Source: UBA2108 sp963925495 (GTDB lineage: Bacteria > Bacteroidota > Bacteroidia > Flavobacteriales_G > Salibacteraceae). From it: a DNA stretch of 48,653 bases. Shown in pieces: positions 24,101-31,462 of the stretch (position 1 is the first letter of the stretch; every line of letters begins with the position of its first letter). The stretch is taken from NCBI GenBank assembly GCA_963925495.1, contig CAWUST010000044.1, forward strand, positions 1 through 48,653, written 5' to 3'. A program made the translations under genes and the position numbers. The notes under the pieces were generated by a model that saw nothing but the letters and a program-made list of their open reading frames with translations, ran no database searches and was not told the origin of the DNA.

Positions 24101-25638
24101 TATTTAGCGTACGAAATTGCTCTAGTTTCACGAATTAAAGTCACTTTAACCTGACCAGGATAAGTCATGTCTTCTTGTATTTTTTGAGAAATTGACATAG
24201 AAAGCTCGGTTGCTTTAGCGTCATTAATTTTATCGCAATCAACCATTACTCGCAATTCACGACCGGCTTGAATAGCATAAGCCTTTTGAACGCCATCATG
24301 TCCCATTGCAACGCTTTCTAGCTCTTTCAGTCTTTGAATGTAAGATTCAACGGCTTCCCTTCTAGCTCCAGGTCTAGCCCCTGATATAGCATCACAAACC
24401 TGAACTATTGGAGAAATCATAGAAGTCATTTCGATTTCATCATGGTGAGCTCCAATTGCATTACATATAACAGGTTTTTCGCCATGCTTTTCAGCGATTT
24501 TCATTCCCAAAATTGCGTGTGGTAATTCTGGCTCATCGTCTGGCACTTTTCCAATATCGTGAAGCAAACCTGCACGTTTGGCAATCTTGGTATTTAATCC
24601 CAATTCTGAAGCCATTATAGCACAAAGATTTGCAACTTCCCTCGAGTGTTGCAGAAGGTTTTGACCATAGGAAGAACGATATTTCATTCGACCAACCATT
24701 CTGATTAATTCTGGGTGAAGACCATGAATTCCAAGATCAATACATGTTCTTTTTCCTGTTTCCACTATTTCGTCTTCCAATCTTTTTTTTGTTTTAGCCA
24801 CAACCTCTTCAACTCGAGCTGGGTGAATTCTGCCATCAGTTACCAAACGGTGTAAACTCAACCTGGCAATTTCTCTTCGAATAGGATCAAAACAACTTAG
24901 AATAATTGCCTCAGGAGTATCGTCAACAATAATTTCAACGCCAGTGGCAGATTCAATAGCTCTAATATTACGGCCTTCTCGACCTATAATTCGTCCTTTA
25001 ACATCATCGTTTTCAATGTTGAATACAGAAACAGAATTTTCAATGGTATGCTCATGGGCTACTCGTTGTATAGTTTGAATTACAACTTTCTTAGCCTCTT
25101 TGCTAGCGTTAATCTTGGCTTCTTCTATAATTTCATTGGTAATGGCCATTGCCTCTGTTTTAGCCTCATTTTTAAGCACTTCTTTCATTTCTGCTTTAGC
25201 CTCTTCCGCGCTTAAACTGGAAAGCTTAGATAATTTAGAAACATGCTCTTGATACTGTTGGCTGAGCTCGTTTTGTTTTTTACTGACCGCATCGTATTTT
25301 TCCTTCAATACTTTTTGTTGGTCTTCCACCTCTTTCTCTTGCTTATTAACTTGACCCAGTTTTTGATTTAAAGAAGTTTCTTTTTGGTTAATTCTATTTT
25401 GAGCATTTGAAAGTTTGTTGTTTTTTTCTTGAAGCTGCTTTTCGTGTTCTTCTTTAAGCTGCAAAAAATTTTCTTTTGCTTGTAATATCTTTTCTTTTTT
25501 TATTACTTCTGCCTCATTCTTAGCATCTTCTAATAACTGAGTTGCTTTGTTATCAGCACTTTTTTGGAGAAAGAGAAAGGCAACGCCTCCTCCTAGAACT
25601 AGGCCTGCTAACCCAATTAATATTGTCATTGTATCCAT
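24100..25638 (-). CDS. rny: ribonuclease Y
   Basis: This is a membrane-anchored endoribonuclease starting mRNA decay. An N-terminal transmembrane segment (TILIGLAGLVLGGGVAFLF) is followed by a long coiled coil (about 30-200). A KH domain comes next (GRIIGREGRNIRAIE, VEIIVDDTPEAI). The HD domain has HSREVANL, LLHDIGK and HHDEIEM, and the end is VKVTLIRETRAISYAK. At 512 residues it is the usual length. It follows zapA and the 6S RNA on the same strand and overlaps the epimerase gene, so rny seems expressed as part of a long division-RNA-sugar unit. Confidence 0.97.
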   Translation of the reverse strand: MDTMTILIGLAGLVLGGGVAFLFLQKSADNKATQLLEDAKNEAEVIKKEKILQAKENFLQLKEEHEKQLQEKNNKLSNAQNRINQKETSLNQKLGQVNKQEKEVEDQQKVLKEKYDAVSKKQNELSQQYQEHVSKLSKLSSLSAEEAKAEMKEVLKNEAKTEAMAITNEIIEEAKINASKEAKKVVIQTIQRVAHEHTIENSVSVFNIENDDVKGRIIGREGRNIRAIESATGVEIIVDDTPEAIILSCFDPIRREIARLSLHRLVTDGRIHPARVEEVVAKTKKRLEDEIVETGKRTCIDLGIHGLHPELIRMVGRMKYRSSYGQNLLQHSREVANLCAIMASELGLNTKIAKRAGLLHDIGKVPDDEPELPHAILGMKIAEKHGEKPVICNAIGAHHDEIEMTSMISPIVQVCDAISGARPGARREAVESYIQRLKELESVAMGHDGVQKAYAIQAGRELRVMVDCDKINDAKATELSMSISQKIQEDMTYPGQVKVTLIRETRAISYAK

Positions 25639-25684
25639 TTCTATTTTTGTTTTTAATAATTATAATTAATGCCACCGAGTGCAT

Positions 25685-25880
25685 AAAAAAAAAGCCCATA
25701 CGAACCGTTTTCGTAAACTCCTATAGGTAAAAAACCGGGATGACTGTCTATGTTGCAAGGTTCCAGTGTCTTCCTAAGAAAATCTTCTACATGTGCAGAA
25801 TAAACAGGCCTCCTTTTAACGCCAACAAGTCTTGTCCCAACGTATAAAATGTTGAGTTTACAAAACGAAATCGTACGGGC
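25685..25880 (-). ncRNA. ssrS: 6S RNA, Flavobacteria type (6S-Flavo)
   Basis: Between zapA and rny, the minus strand makes a 187-nt rod. The ends GCCCGTACG and CGTATGGGC pair over 9 bp, and pairing goes on inward (GTAAACTC with GAGTTTAC) for about 26 nt per side. A poorly paired middle and an apical part follow. The 3' end runs into nine U residues (25685-25693). This closing stem, central bubble, length and U tail fit 6S RNA, which mimics an open promoter and sequesters RNA polymerase. In E. coli ssrS also follows zapA, which supports the call. The RNA may be cut from the zapA transcript or have its own start; no perfect box was found at its 5' end. Confidence 0.85.
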
Positions 25881-25928
25881 AGTACAATTCGATTAAGTGT
25901 AATCCTTAATCAAAATATAATAAGAACG

Positions 25929-26225
25929 TTATCCAGCTTCTAAACAAGAATCAATCATATCTCCGATTTCCTCTAGTTCTTTATCTAGTTTTTCATTAGA
26001 TGAATTATTTAGCAACTTACTAGGTTCTACAGAATCTAGTGCAATTTCTAAAGCCGACATGGCCAACAAATCCACATAATCGGAAACCAAATAGTTCCCT
26101 TTAAGTTTATTTATATTATCATTAATTAGTTGTACAGCTCCCAATACTTTCGATTCTTCAGCTGAATCAATAGTCAAAGGATAAGTCCTCTTTGCAATTT
26201 TTACTGTTATTTTCTTTTCAGCCAT
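25929..26225 (-). CDS. zapA: cell division protein ZapA
   Basis: This 98-residue protein has the ZapA pattern: KKITVKIAKRTYPLTID at the N-terminal strand region, then ESKVLGAVQLINDNINKLK and a C-terminal helix (SDYVDLLAMSALEIALD). ZapA bundles FtsZ filaments and steadies the Z ring. The ATG overlaps the stop of the upstream coiled-coil gene by one base. The 6S RNA follows about 50 bases after its stop, as in other bacteria. The length and helix register match the family. Confidence 0.92.
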   Translation of the reverse strand: MAEKKITVKIAKRTYPLTIDSAEESKVLGAVQLINDNINKLKGNYLVSDYVDLLAMSALEIALDSVEPSKLLNNSSNEKLDKELEEIGDMIDSCLEAG

Positions 26226-26455
26226 TATACGCTAGCCAATGCTATACAACTATCTACTTCTTCCGTCAATAAGTCAACTTTTTGTTTCAACAATTCATTT
26301 TTCCTGGAAGAAACTGCTTTACTTTCTTGTTTACTTTCTATTTCAGAAAGTCTACTAAGTAAATTTTTATTCTCCACCTTGAGTTGCTCTAACTGTGCCG
26401 ACTTATTTTTATAAGCAGTAATTAACTTTTCTACTTTTTGTTTTATATGCTCCAT
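26225..26455 (-). CDS. small coiled-coil protein, ZapB-like by position
   Basis: The 76 residues are nearly all helical with heptad hydrophobics (IKQKVEKLITAYKNK, AQLEQLKVENKNLLSRL, LLKQKVDLLTEEV). This length and coil pattern resemble ZapB, which binds ZapA at the division site. Sequence alone is too simple to prove homology. The 1-base overlap with zapA and a shared promoter argue that the two products act together. It is the first gene of the unit; its ATG is 37 bases past a strong -7 box. Confidence 0.7.
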   Translation of the reverse strand: MEHIKQKVEKLITAYKNKSAQLEQLKVENKNLLSRLSEIESKQESKAVSSRKNELLKQKVDLLTEEVDSCIALASV

Positions 26456-26492
26456 TTTTGTAGCATTAATTTGCCCGTTTTTAAACGACCTA

Positions 26493-26523
26493 CAAATGTA
26501 TTTTTATCCTTCGGTTATTCCAA
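26493..26523 (-). promoter_or_regulatory. promoter of the coiled-coil - zapA - 6S - rny unit
   Basis: On the minus strand TTG (26523-26521) is followed after 20 bases by TACATTTG (26500-26493), a perfect -33/-7 pair of the Bacteroidota type. It lies 37 bases ahead of the ATG at 26455. Confidence 0.8.
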
Positions 26524-26586
26524 GTTTTTAATGTGATTTTGTGTACATCTGTTAAAGTTGGCTAGGATTTAGCTACTTACAAAAGA

Positions 26587-26594
26587 TAATTTTG
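26587..26594 (+). promoter_or_regulatory. -7 box for the M23 peptidase gene
   Basis: TAATTTTG fits TAnnTTTG, 29 bases before ATG 26624. The nearest upstream TTG (26558-26560) is 26 bases away, longer than usual, so the match is partial. Confidence 0.45.
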
Positions 26595-26623
26595 AACCTA
26601 GATTAAACTCCCTTACCACTAAA

Positions 26624-28363
26624 ATGCTAAAACTTTTTTATAAATCGTTGACTATCTTCATTTTGCTAAATGCAACAGAAAGTTACACTATAACCCCAAC
26701 TGATACTACAAAATTGAATTATGGATTTATTTCTCCTGTAGAAATTCCAATTTCGCTTTCAGGAAACTTTGGCGAATTGCGTCCTGGTCATTTTCATGCT
26801 GGACTTGATATTAGAACTCAAGGAAAAGAAGGGTTAAAAGTAAGATCTATTTATAATGGATACGTTTCGAGGATAGCCATTTCATTAGGTGGTTATGGAA
26901 AAGTGGTATATGTAACCCACCCCAATGGTTTTACTAGTGTATATGCGCACTTAAGCAGATTCAATAGCGAATTGGAACAGTTTGTAAAAGATTATCAATA
27001 CCAAAATAAAACATTTGAACTGGAACTTTACCCCGAAGAAAACAGTTTTAAAATAAACCAGGGGGACCGCATAGGCTGGAGTGGAAATACAGGTGGCTCA
27101 GGTGGACCACATTTACATTTTGAAGTGAGAAACACTCAATCTGAAAAACCCATTAACCCACTTCACTTTGGTTTTAAAGTAAAGGACAACATATCTCCTA
27201 CCCTCAAAAATTTAAGCATTTTTCCTTTAAACGATAATAGTTCGGTGGACAACAAAGGAAAAAGAAAAACTTACAAATTGATTAAATCGGGAAATAAATA
27301 TGTTTTAAGTGGAAATGTTATACCAATCATAAAAGGCAAAATTGGCTTTGGAATAGAAACCCTGGACAAAACCAATAACAGTTCATTCAGATGTGGCGTA
27401 TACAGCATCGATCTTTTAAAAGATGAAAAACGAGTTTATTTCCATGTTATGGATTCTATTTCATACTCGGAAACCAGATACATCAATGCCCATGTTGATT
27501 ATTATCAGTGGAAAAAGGATAGGAAACGAATTCAAAGAAGCTACCTCTTAGAAGGTAATAAATTATCCATTTATAGGGACGTAGTAAACAAAGGGCAATT
27601 GTTTTTCACAGATAGTTCAGTACATCAAATGGAATATAGAATAAAAGATTTTGAAGGAAACGAAAGTGTTCTTATTTTTAAAGTAAAAGCGAAACAAAGA
27701 GAACATGACTTGATTATAAAAAAAGAACCTACCCGAGTTTTAGTTTATGACTTTGAAAATCAATATGATGATGACGAACTTAGAATTACTATTCCAAAAA
27801 CTTGCTTGTATCAAAATACACCACTTTTTATAAGTAAAGAAAATGCGATAGGGAGATGTGTAACTCCACGATATCATGTAAACAAACTATACGACCCACT
27901 TCAAGATTATATAACTGTATCCATTAATATAAATCAAATCCCTAAGAAGTTACATCCAAAATTGACAATGGTTTCTTTAAATTCAAAATCAGAAATACTT
28001 GCTCCGGAAGGAGGAATTATTGATTCGAATTGGATAAGTACCAAAACCAGAAGTTTTGGACCTTACACTGTAATGGTCGATTCAATTTCTCCTACTATAA
28101 AAGCCAAATTAGCAATAAATGGATTAACTTTTTCATCTAATTCTGTATTGAATTTTTACATAAAAGATAATATTTCGGGTATTAAAAAATACGAAGCTTT
28201 TGTAGACAATGAATGGCATCTTATAGAATATCAACGAAATAAAAAATCAGCATTTTTAAAACTAGATAAAGTCTTAAAAACAGGAACTAAGCGGAATCTA
28301 AGAATTGAAATTACCGATAACGTCGGGAATAAAACCAAGAAAGACTATTGGTTTATTTATTGA
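26624..28363 (+). CDS. M23-family metallopeptidase, exported
   Basis: A signal peptide (SLTIFILLNATESY) precedes a LytM/M23 domain. His56 and Asp62 lie in GHFHAGLDIR, GYGKVVYVTHPNG follows, and the HLH motif (His163, His165) is in GGPHLHFEVR. These Zn peptidases cut peptidoglycan cross-links or act as regulators of wall hydrolysis. The domain is interrupted by about 25 extra residues (FVKDYQYQNKTFELELYPEE) between core strands, as often in Bacteroidota members. About 390 C-terminal residues are strand-rich and Ig-like, and may tether or gate the enzyme in the periplasm. The ATG is preceded by its own promoter box; the gene is divergent from the zapA unit. Confidence 0.9.
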   Translation: MLKLFYKSLTIFILLNATESYTITPTDTTKLNYGFISPVEIPISLSGNFGELRPGHFHAGLDIRTQGKEGLKVRSIYNGYVSRIAISLGGYGKVVYVTHPNGFTSVYAHLSRFNSELEQFVKDYQYQNKTFELELYPEENSFKINQGDRIGWSGNTGGSGGPHLHFEVRNTQSEKPINPLHFGFKVKDNISPTLKNLSIFPLNDNSSVDNKGKRKTYKLIKSGNKYVLSGNVIPIIKGKIGFGIETLDKTNNSSFRCGVYSIDLLKDEKRVYFHVMDSISYSETRYINAHVDYYQWKKDRKRIQRSYLLEGNKLSIYRDVVNKGQLFFTDSSVHQMEYRIKDFEGNESVLIFKVKAKQREHDLIIKKEPTRVLVYDFENQYDDDELRITIPKTCLYQNTPLFISKENAIGRCVTPRYHVNKLYDPLQDYITVSININQIPKKLHPKLTMVSLNSKSEILAPEGGIIDSNWISTKTRSFGPYTVMVDSISPTIKAKLAINGLTFSSNSVLNFYIKDNISGIKKYEAFVDNEWHLIEYQRNKKSAFLKLDKVLKTGTKRNLRIEITDNVGNKTKKDYWFIY

Positions 28364-28433
28364 TATTTGAGAACTATTTTTTTCTCTTTTAATAATATTA
28401 ACCTCAACTTTCCGATTAAAGAGCATCCATAAG

Positions 28434-28441
28434 TATTTTTG
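28434..28441 (+). promoter_or_regulatory. -7 box directly ahead of a GTG start
   Basis: TATTTTTG fits TAnnTTTG and ends only 5 bases before the GTG at 28447. If used, transcription would begin at or next to the start codon. Confidence 0.4.
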
Positions 28442-28446
28442 TAAAA

Positions 28447-29088
28447 GTGAATCGAGCAATTTTATTTTTCTTCTTATTACTAATTGGCGTAACGGCAAAT
28501 TCCCAAATAAGAAAGGATACTAGTCTTTTACAGTTTAGCGGAGTCTTTTTAGATTCGGATAGCCTTATTCCAGTTCCATGGGTGAACATTGAAGTAATAA
28601 ACAGAAACGAAGGAACCACCACAGATTATAATGGCACATTTTCTTTTGTTGCCCATGCCGGAGATACTGTACGATTCACTTGCATTGGTTATAAGCCTTT
28701 TCAATGCATTATTCCAGATTCTCTTACTACTAAACGATTTACATTGGTTCAGTTATTTAGCAGAGACACTCATTACTTGCCTGAAGCAGTAATATTTCCT
28801 TGGCCTAGTAAAGACCAATTTAGAGAAGCTTTTTTAAATTTACATATACCCGATGATGATATGGAAAGAGCGAAAAAGAACTTGGCTTGGATGGAAAGAA
28901 AAGCCGCTTATGAAGAATTTGGCAACGACGGAAGACTAAGTTTTATTAGGACTAACAATGCTTATACTGAAAAGCTATATTATGCAGGTCAAGCTCCTCC
29001 ACTTTCTATTTTCAGCCCCTTTGCTTGGGCAGAGTTTTTTAAGGCGCTTAAAGATGGGAGTCTAAAAGACCGAAATAAGGAGAAATAG
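28447..29088 (+). CDS. exported protein with carboxypeptidase-regulatory-like domain
   Basis: A GTG start opens a signal peptide (RAILFFFLLLIGVTANSQ). Residues about 27-105 match the CarboxypepD_reg-like fold common in Bacteroidota: FSGVFLDSDSLIPVPWVNIEV, TTTDYNGTFSF and DTVRFTCIGYK. The second half has a helix-rich tail (DDDMERAKKNLAWMERKAAYEEFG) and a Pro-rich stretch. This domain usually sits at the N-terminus of TonB-dependent receptors, but here no barrel follows, so it is a stand-alone periplasmic or outer-membrane protein of unknown role. It ends 11 bases from the convergent gene at 29100. Confidence 0.8.
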   Translation: MNRAILFFFLLLIGVTANSQIRKDTSLLQFSGVFLDSDSLIPVPWVNIEVINRNEGTTTDYNGTFSFVAHAGDTVRFTCIGYKPFQCIIPDSLTTKRFTLVQLFSRDTHYLPEAVIFPWPSKDQFREAFLNLHIPDDDMERAKKNLAWMERKAAYEEFGNDGRLSFIRTNNAYTEKLYYAGQAPPLSIFSPFAWAEFFKALKDGSLKDRNKEK

Positions 29089-29099
29089 TAATAATCCGA

Positions 29100-29396
29100 C
29101 TAATTAAACTTTATCTTGTGAATTCGATGTATAGGAATTACTATTGAGTTTTTAAGATAAACGCCTGAATCATCACGATTCCAAATAGTAGTTTCTACTT
29201 CTCTAATTTCTTGATCGTCTTCAAAAAATATCATTACTTTAAATTGAGCAACATTTCCAGCATCAATTGCTTGAGTAATTTTATCAGACCTCTTTTTTAT
29301 TCCTTCAACCGACTGTAAAACTTCTGCTTCGGGAAAATTAAGATTAGAAATGTTTTCCTTTTCTATGTATGCAACATGTGCGAATGCGGTGGACAT
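29100..29396 (-). CDS. small conserved Bacteroidota protein, unknown function
   Basis: This 98-residue soluble protein has a C-terminal half that reads AQFKVMIFFEDDQEIREVET, then TIWNRDDSGVYLKNSIVIPI and HRIHKI. That pattern (VETTIW ... VIPIHRIH) recurs in many Bacteroidota small proteins of unknown role and looks like a small beta barrel. The N-terminal part holds a helix rich in charged residues. It has no signal peptide. It is convergent with the upstream gene and has no recognisable partner. Confidence 0.7.
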   Translation of the reverse strand: MSTAFAHVAYIEKENISNLNFPEAEVLQSVEGIKKRSDKITQAIDAGNVAQFKVMIFFEDDQEIREVETTIWNRDDSGVYLKNSIVIPIHRIHKIKFN

Positions 29397-29560
29397 AATA
29401 TATTAGATTTAATAATTAACGCAACAAAAGGTGGTAGGCAGTTATTCTCTTTTTTACTTGTTCTGCCCAAGTAAATAACCTTGGGTAAAGTTACAGAATA
29501 ATTACATGATTACTCAATTTTATTTCCATTCCACCAAGATTCAACTAAAAAAAATAAATT

Positions 29561-29568
29561 TATGTTTG
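29561..29568 (+). promoter_or_regulatory. -7 box for the DUF1684 gene
   Basis: TATGTTTG fits TAnnTTTG and ends 18 bases before ATG 29587. This also supports 29587 over the longer frame that begins at 29506, which would start upstream of the box. Confidence 0.55.
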
Positions 29569-29586
29569 TCTTTCAAAAATCACTTC

Positions 29587-30192
29587 ATGAAAAATATTTT
29601 CAAAGTATTCGTCTTCTTAATTCCAATGGTATCATTTAGCCAGTCTTCATTTGAAGAAATAATAAAATCGAATCAAGAATTTCAAATGCAGATGAATAAA
29701 GATTATGCGGATGAAAAACATTCTCCATTGAAAGAAGAGGACAGACTAAATTTTAAATCGCTTCCTTTTTTTGAAATTGACACTTCTTTTTGCGTAAACG
29801 CAATATTTGAAAAGGACAAAAAACCAAAAGCCTTTGCCATGAAAACTACAACAGACCGAGCTCCTATCTATGCGATTTATGGAACTGCTTATTTTTCCAT
29901 TAACGAAAAAGAATTTGAATTAAAAATCTACCAAAGTCATAATTTACTAGAAAAAGAAGAGTACAAAAACCACTTGTTTTTACCATTTACCGATTTAAGT
30001 TCTGGGGAAGAGTCTTACGGAGGTGGCCGGTTTATTGATTTATTAATTCCTGAAGGAGATAGCATTATAATTGATTTCAACAAAGCATATAACCCATACT
30101 GCGCCTACAATTACAAATATTCTTGCCCCATTCCCCCTCGGGCAAACTTCATTAAAATTAAAGTTTTGGCGGGAGTTAAATCTCCACATTGA
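29587..30192 (+). CDS. DUF1684 exported protein
   Basis: From ATG 29587 the protein starts with a clean signal peptide (NIFKVFVFLIPMVSFSQ). The DUF1684 marks follow: a helix with NKDYADEKHSPLKEEDRLNF, central strands (AIYGTAYFSINEKEFELKIY), LFLPFTDLSSGEESYGGGRFID, and the end YNPYCAYN, SCPIPPRAN and IKVLAGVK. The family has no known reaction; a conserved His/Cys-bearing C-terminal motif suggests a binding site. The longer in-frame ATG 29506 would add 27 non-conserved residues and bury the signal peptide. A terminator-like hairpin lies 50 bases past the stop. Confidence 0.9.
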   Translation: MKNIFKVFVFLIPMVSFSQSSFEEIIKSNQEFQMQMNKDYADEKHSPLKEEDRLNFKSLPFFEIDTSFCVNAIFEKDKKPKAFAMKTTTDRAPIYAIYGTAYFSINEKEFELKIYQSHNLLEKEEYKNHLFLPFTDLSSGEESYGGGRFIDLLIPEGDSIIIDFNKAYNPYCAYNYKYSCPIPPRANFIKIKVLAGVKSPH

Positions 30193-30233
30193 TTTTCTTG
30201 CATTTCTTTTTGAAGGCTGTCAAAATAAAAGGC

Positions 30234-30266
30234 AAAAAAAAAATCCCTGCCGTTAGGCAAGGATTT
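30234..30266 (-). terminator. terminator for the sigma factor - small protein unit
   Basis: AAATCCTTGCC and GGCAGGGATTT pair (one mismatch) around TAAC on the minus strand and run into ten T residues (30243-30234). It sits immediately after the small gene stop at 30270. It may also slow plus-strand transcription from the DUF1684 gene. Confidence 0.85.
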
Positions 30267-30269
30267 CGA

Positions 30270-30470
30270 TTAATTTAAAATTTGTTCTATTTTCCCAAAC
30301 TTTTTCAACTGTTTTACTTCCAAGGCATTCGAGTAGGCCAAAATGGAATTAACGATGACCGCTTTGGGTCGTTTGTTTGGGAACGGATTGCTATCAATCT
30401 CTATTTGTTTTAATTCTTGTTGAAGATGTTCTAAAGAAAGAAATTCTTCTGGGGTATAAACATGTTCCAT
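30270..30470 (-). CDS. small protein downstream of the ECF sigma factor
   Basis: This 66-residue protein has charged helices and the end KRPKAVIVNSILAYSNALEV, then KKFGKIEQILN. Small proteins with this end (a stretch like ILNYSKALEV and a final ILN) recur in Bacteroidota. There is no signal peptide or membrane segment. It lies 165 bases downstream of the sigma gene on the same strand and just ahead of a terminator, so it may be co-transcribed. It is too short to be a standard transmembrane anti-sigma factor; a regulatory link is only inferred from position. Confidence 0.65.
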   Translation of the reverse strand: MEHVYTPEEFLSLEHLQQELKQIEIDSNPFPNKRPKAVIVNSILAYSNALEVKQLKKFGKIEQILN

Positions 30471-30635
30471 AGGCAGAAATAATTTTTAGATTTCCTTCCT
30501 AACGATTCTAATTCTTGTTTATTGTTTTTCATTAAAAATATTTTTTTAACCCCCCTTCCGCTATTTGGGTAAATTCCCAAAGAAAAAACAGTTCCTTTTT
30601 TTTAAATAATAGACGTTGAAAATAGCAACAGAATA

Positions 30636-31223
30636 TTAAATCATGGTAAGCTGAATGTTTCGTTCGTCTGCCATTTTACGCAAGTTTATAAGCGCATATC
30701 TCATTCTACCTAAGGCAGTGTTAATGCTAACATTTGTTTCTTCGGCAATATCTTTAAAACTCATTTCAAAATACATGCGCATTTTTAAAACTTCTTTTTG
30801 ATCTGCAGGAAGGTAATCTACCAACTTCACAATGTCTTTTTTTATTTGACTGTGAATCATTTTATCTTCCATACTTTCTTCCTTCATATCAATGGTATCG
30901 AAAATATCGTAATCTTCTCCACCTCGAGCTAAAGGCATGCGTTTTTTATGTCTGAAATGGTCAATGGCTAAGTTGTGTGCAATGCGCATAGACCAATTGA
31001 TAAATTTCCCTTCTTCGTTATACTTCCCTCCTTTTAAGGTTTTTATAATTTTCATGAAGGTGTCTTGAAACACATCGTTTGCAATGGTTTCGTTTTTCAC
31101 AATAGTGTAAATGTAGGAATAGATTCTTTGTTCGTGTCGTTTTATTAACGCCTCAAGCGCTATTTCACTACCTTGGAGGTACTGTTTAACTAAAACTTCA
31201 TCACTTAACTGGGTTTTGATCAT
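30636..31223 (-). CDS. ECF-type RNA polymerase sigma factor
   Basis: This is a sigma-70 family protein of 195 residues. Region 2 (about 25-95) holds ALIKRHEQRIYSYIYTIVKN, DVFQDTFMKI and WSMRIAHNLAIDHFR for core binding and -10 recognition. Region 4 (about 130-185) holds DYLPADQKEVLKMRMYF and the helix-turn-helix EMSFKDIAEETNVSINTALGR. Alternative sigma factors of this type direct stress or envelope regulons. No membrane anti-sigma gene is next to it, unlike many ECF pairs. It is divergent from uvrA across about 240 bases. No TAnnTTTG box was found ahead of it, so it may have its own promoter type. Confidence 0.93.
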   Translation of the reverse strand: MIKTQLSDEVLVKQYLQGSEIALEALIKRHEQRIYSYIYTIVKNETIANDVFQDTFMKIIKTLKGGKYNEEGKFINWSMRIAHNLAIDHFRHKKRMPLARGGEDYDIFDTIDMKEESMEDKMIHSQIKKDIVKLVDYLPADQKEVLKMRMYFEMSFKDIAEETNVSINTALGRMRYALINLRKMADERNIQLTMI

Positions 31224-31434
31224 AATTACTCGAATTTGTGTCGAATGAACGACGGTTAAAAAATAAAACAGGTGAAATTGTGGTTACCTAGTGGCTTTCT
31301 GTATTATTCGAGTAAAAATGTATCTTATAGAATCTTTTTTAAATTTATTAACACTAGTAACGGAACATTTCCATAAAGTGTTGCGACAAATGTGAAATAA
31401 ATTATCGGTTCCACCAAATTTTATTTTTGAAAGG

Positions 31435-31442
31435 TACATTTG
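31435..31442 (+). promoter_or_regulatory. -7 box for uvrA
   Basis: TACATTTG followed by C fits TAnnTTTG and lies 20 bases before the TTG at 31463. A second match, TATTTTTG, is at 31422-31429. A start site just past either box rules out the TTG at 31427 as translation start when the first box is used. Confidence 0.55.
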
Positions 31443-31462
31443 CAACCTTAAAAAAAATCATT

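Noticed and set aside
30431..30532. 33-residue minus-strand ORF ahead of the small sigma-linked gene
   Set aside because: It overlaps the small gene in another frame and its second half looks random. It may be a leader peptide but cannot be supported.
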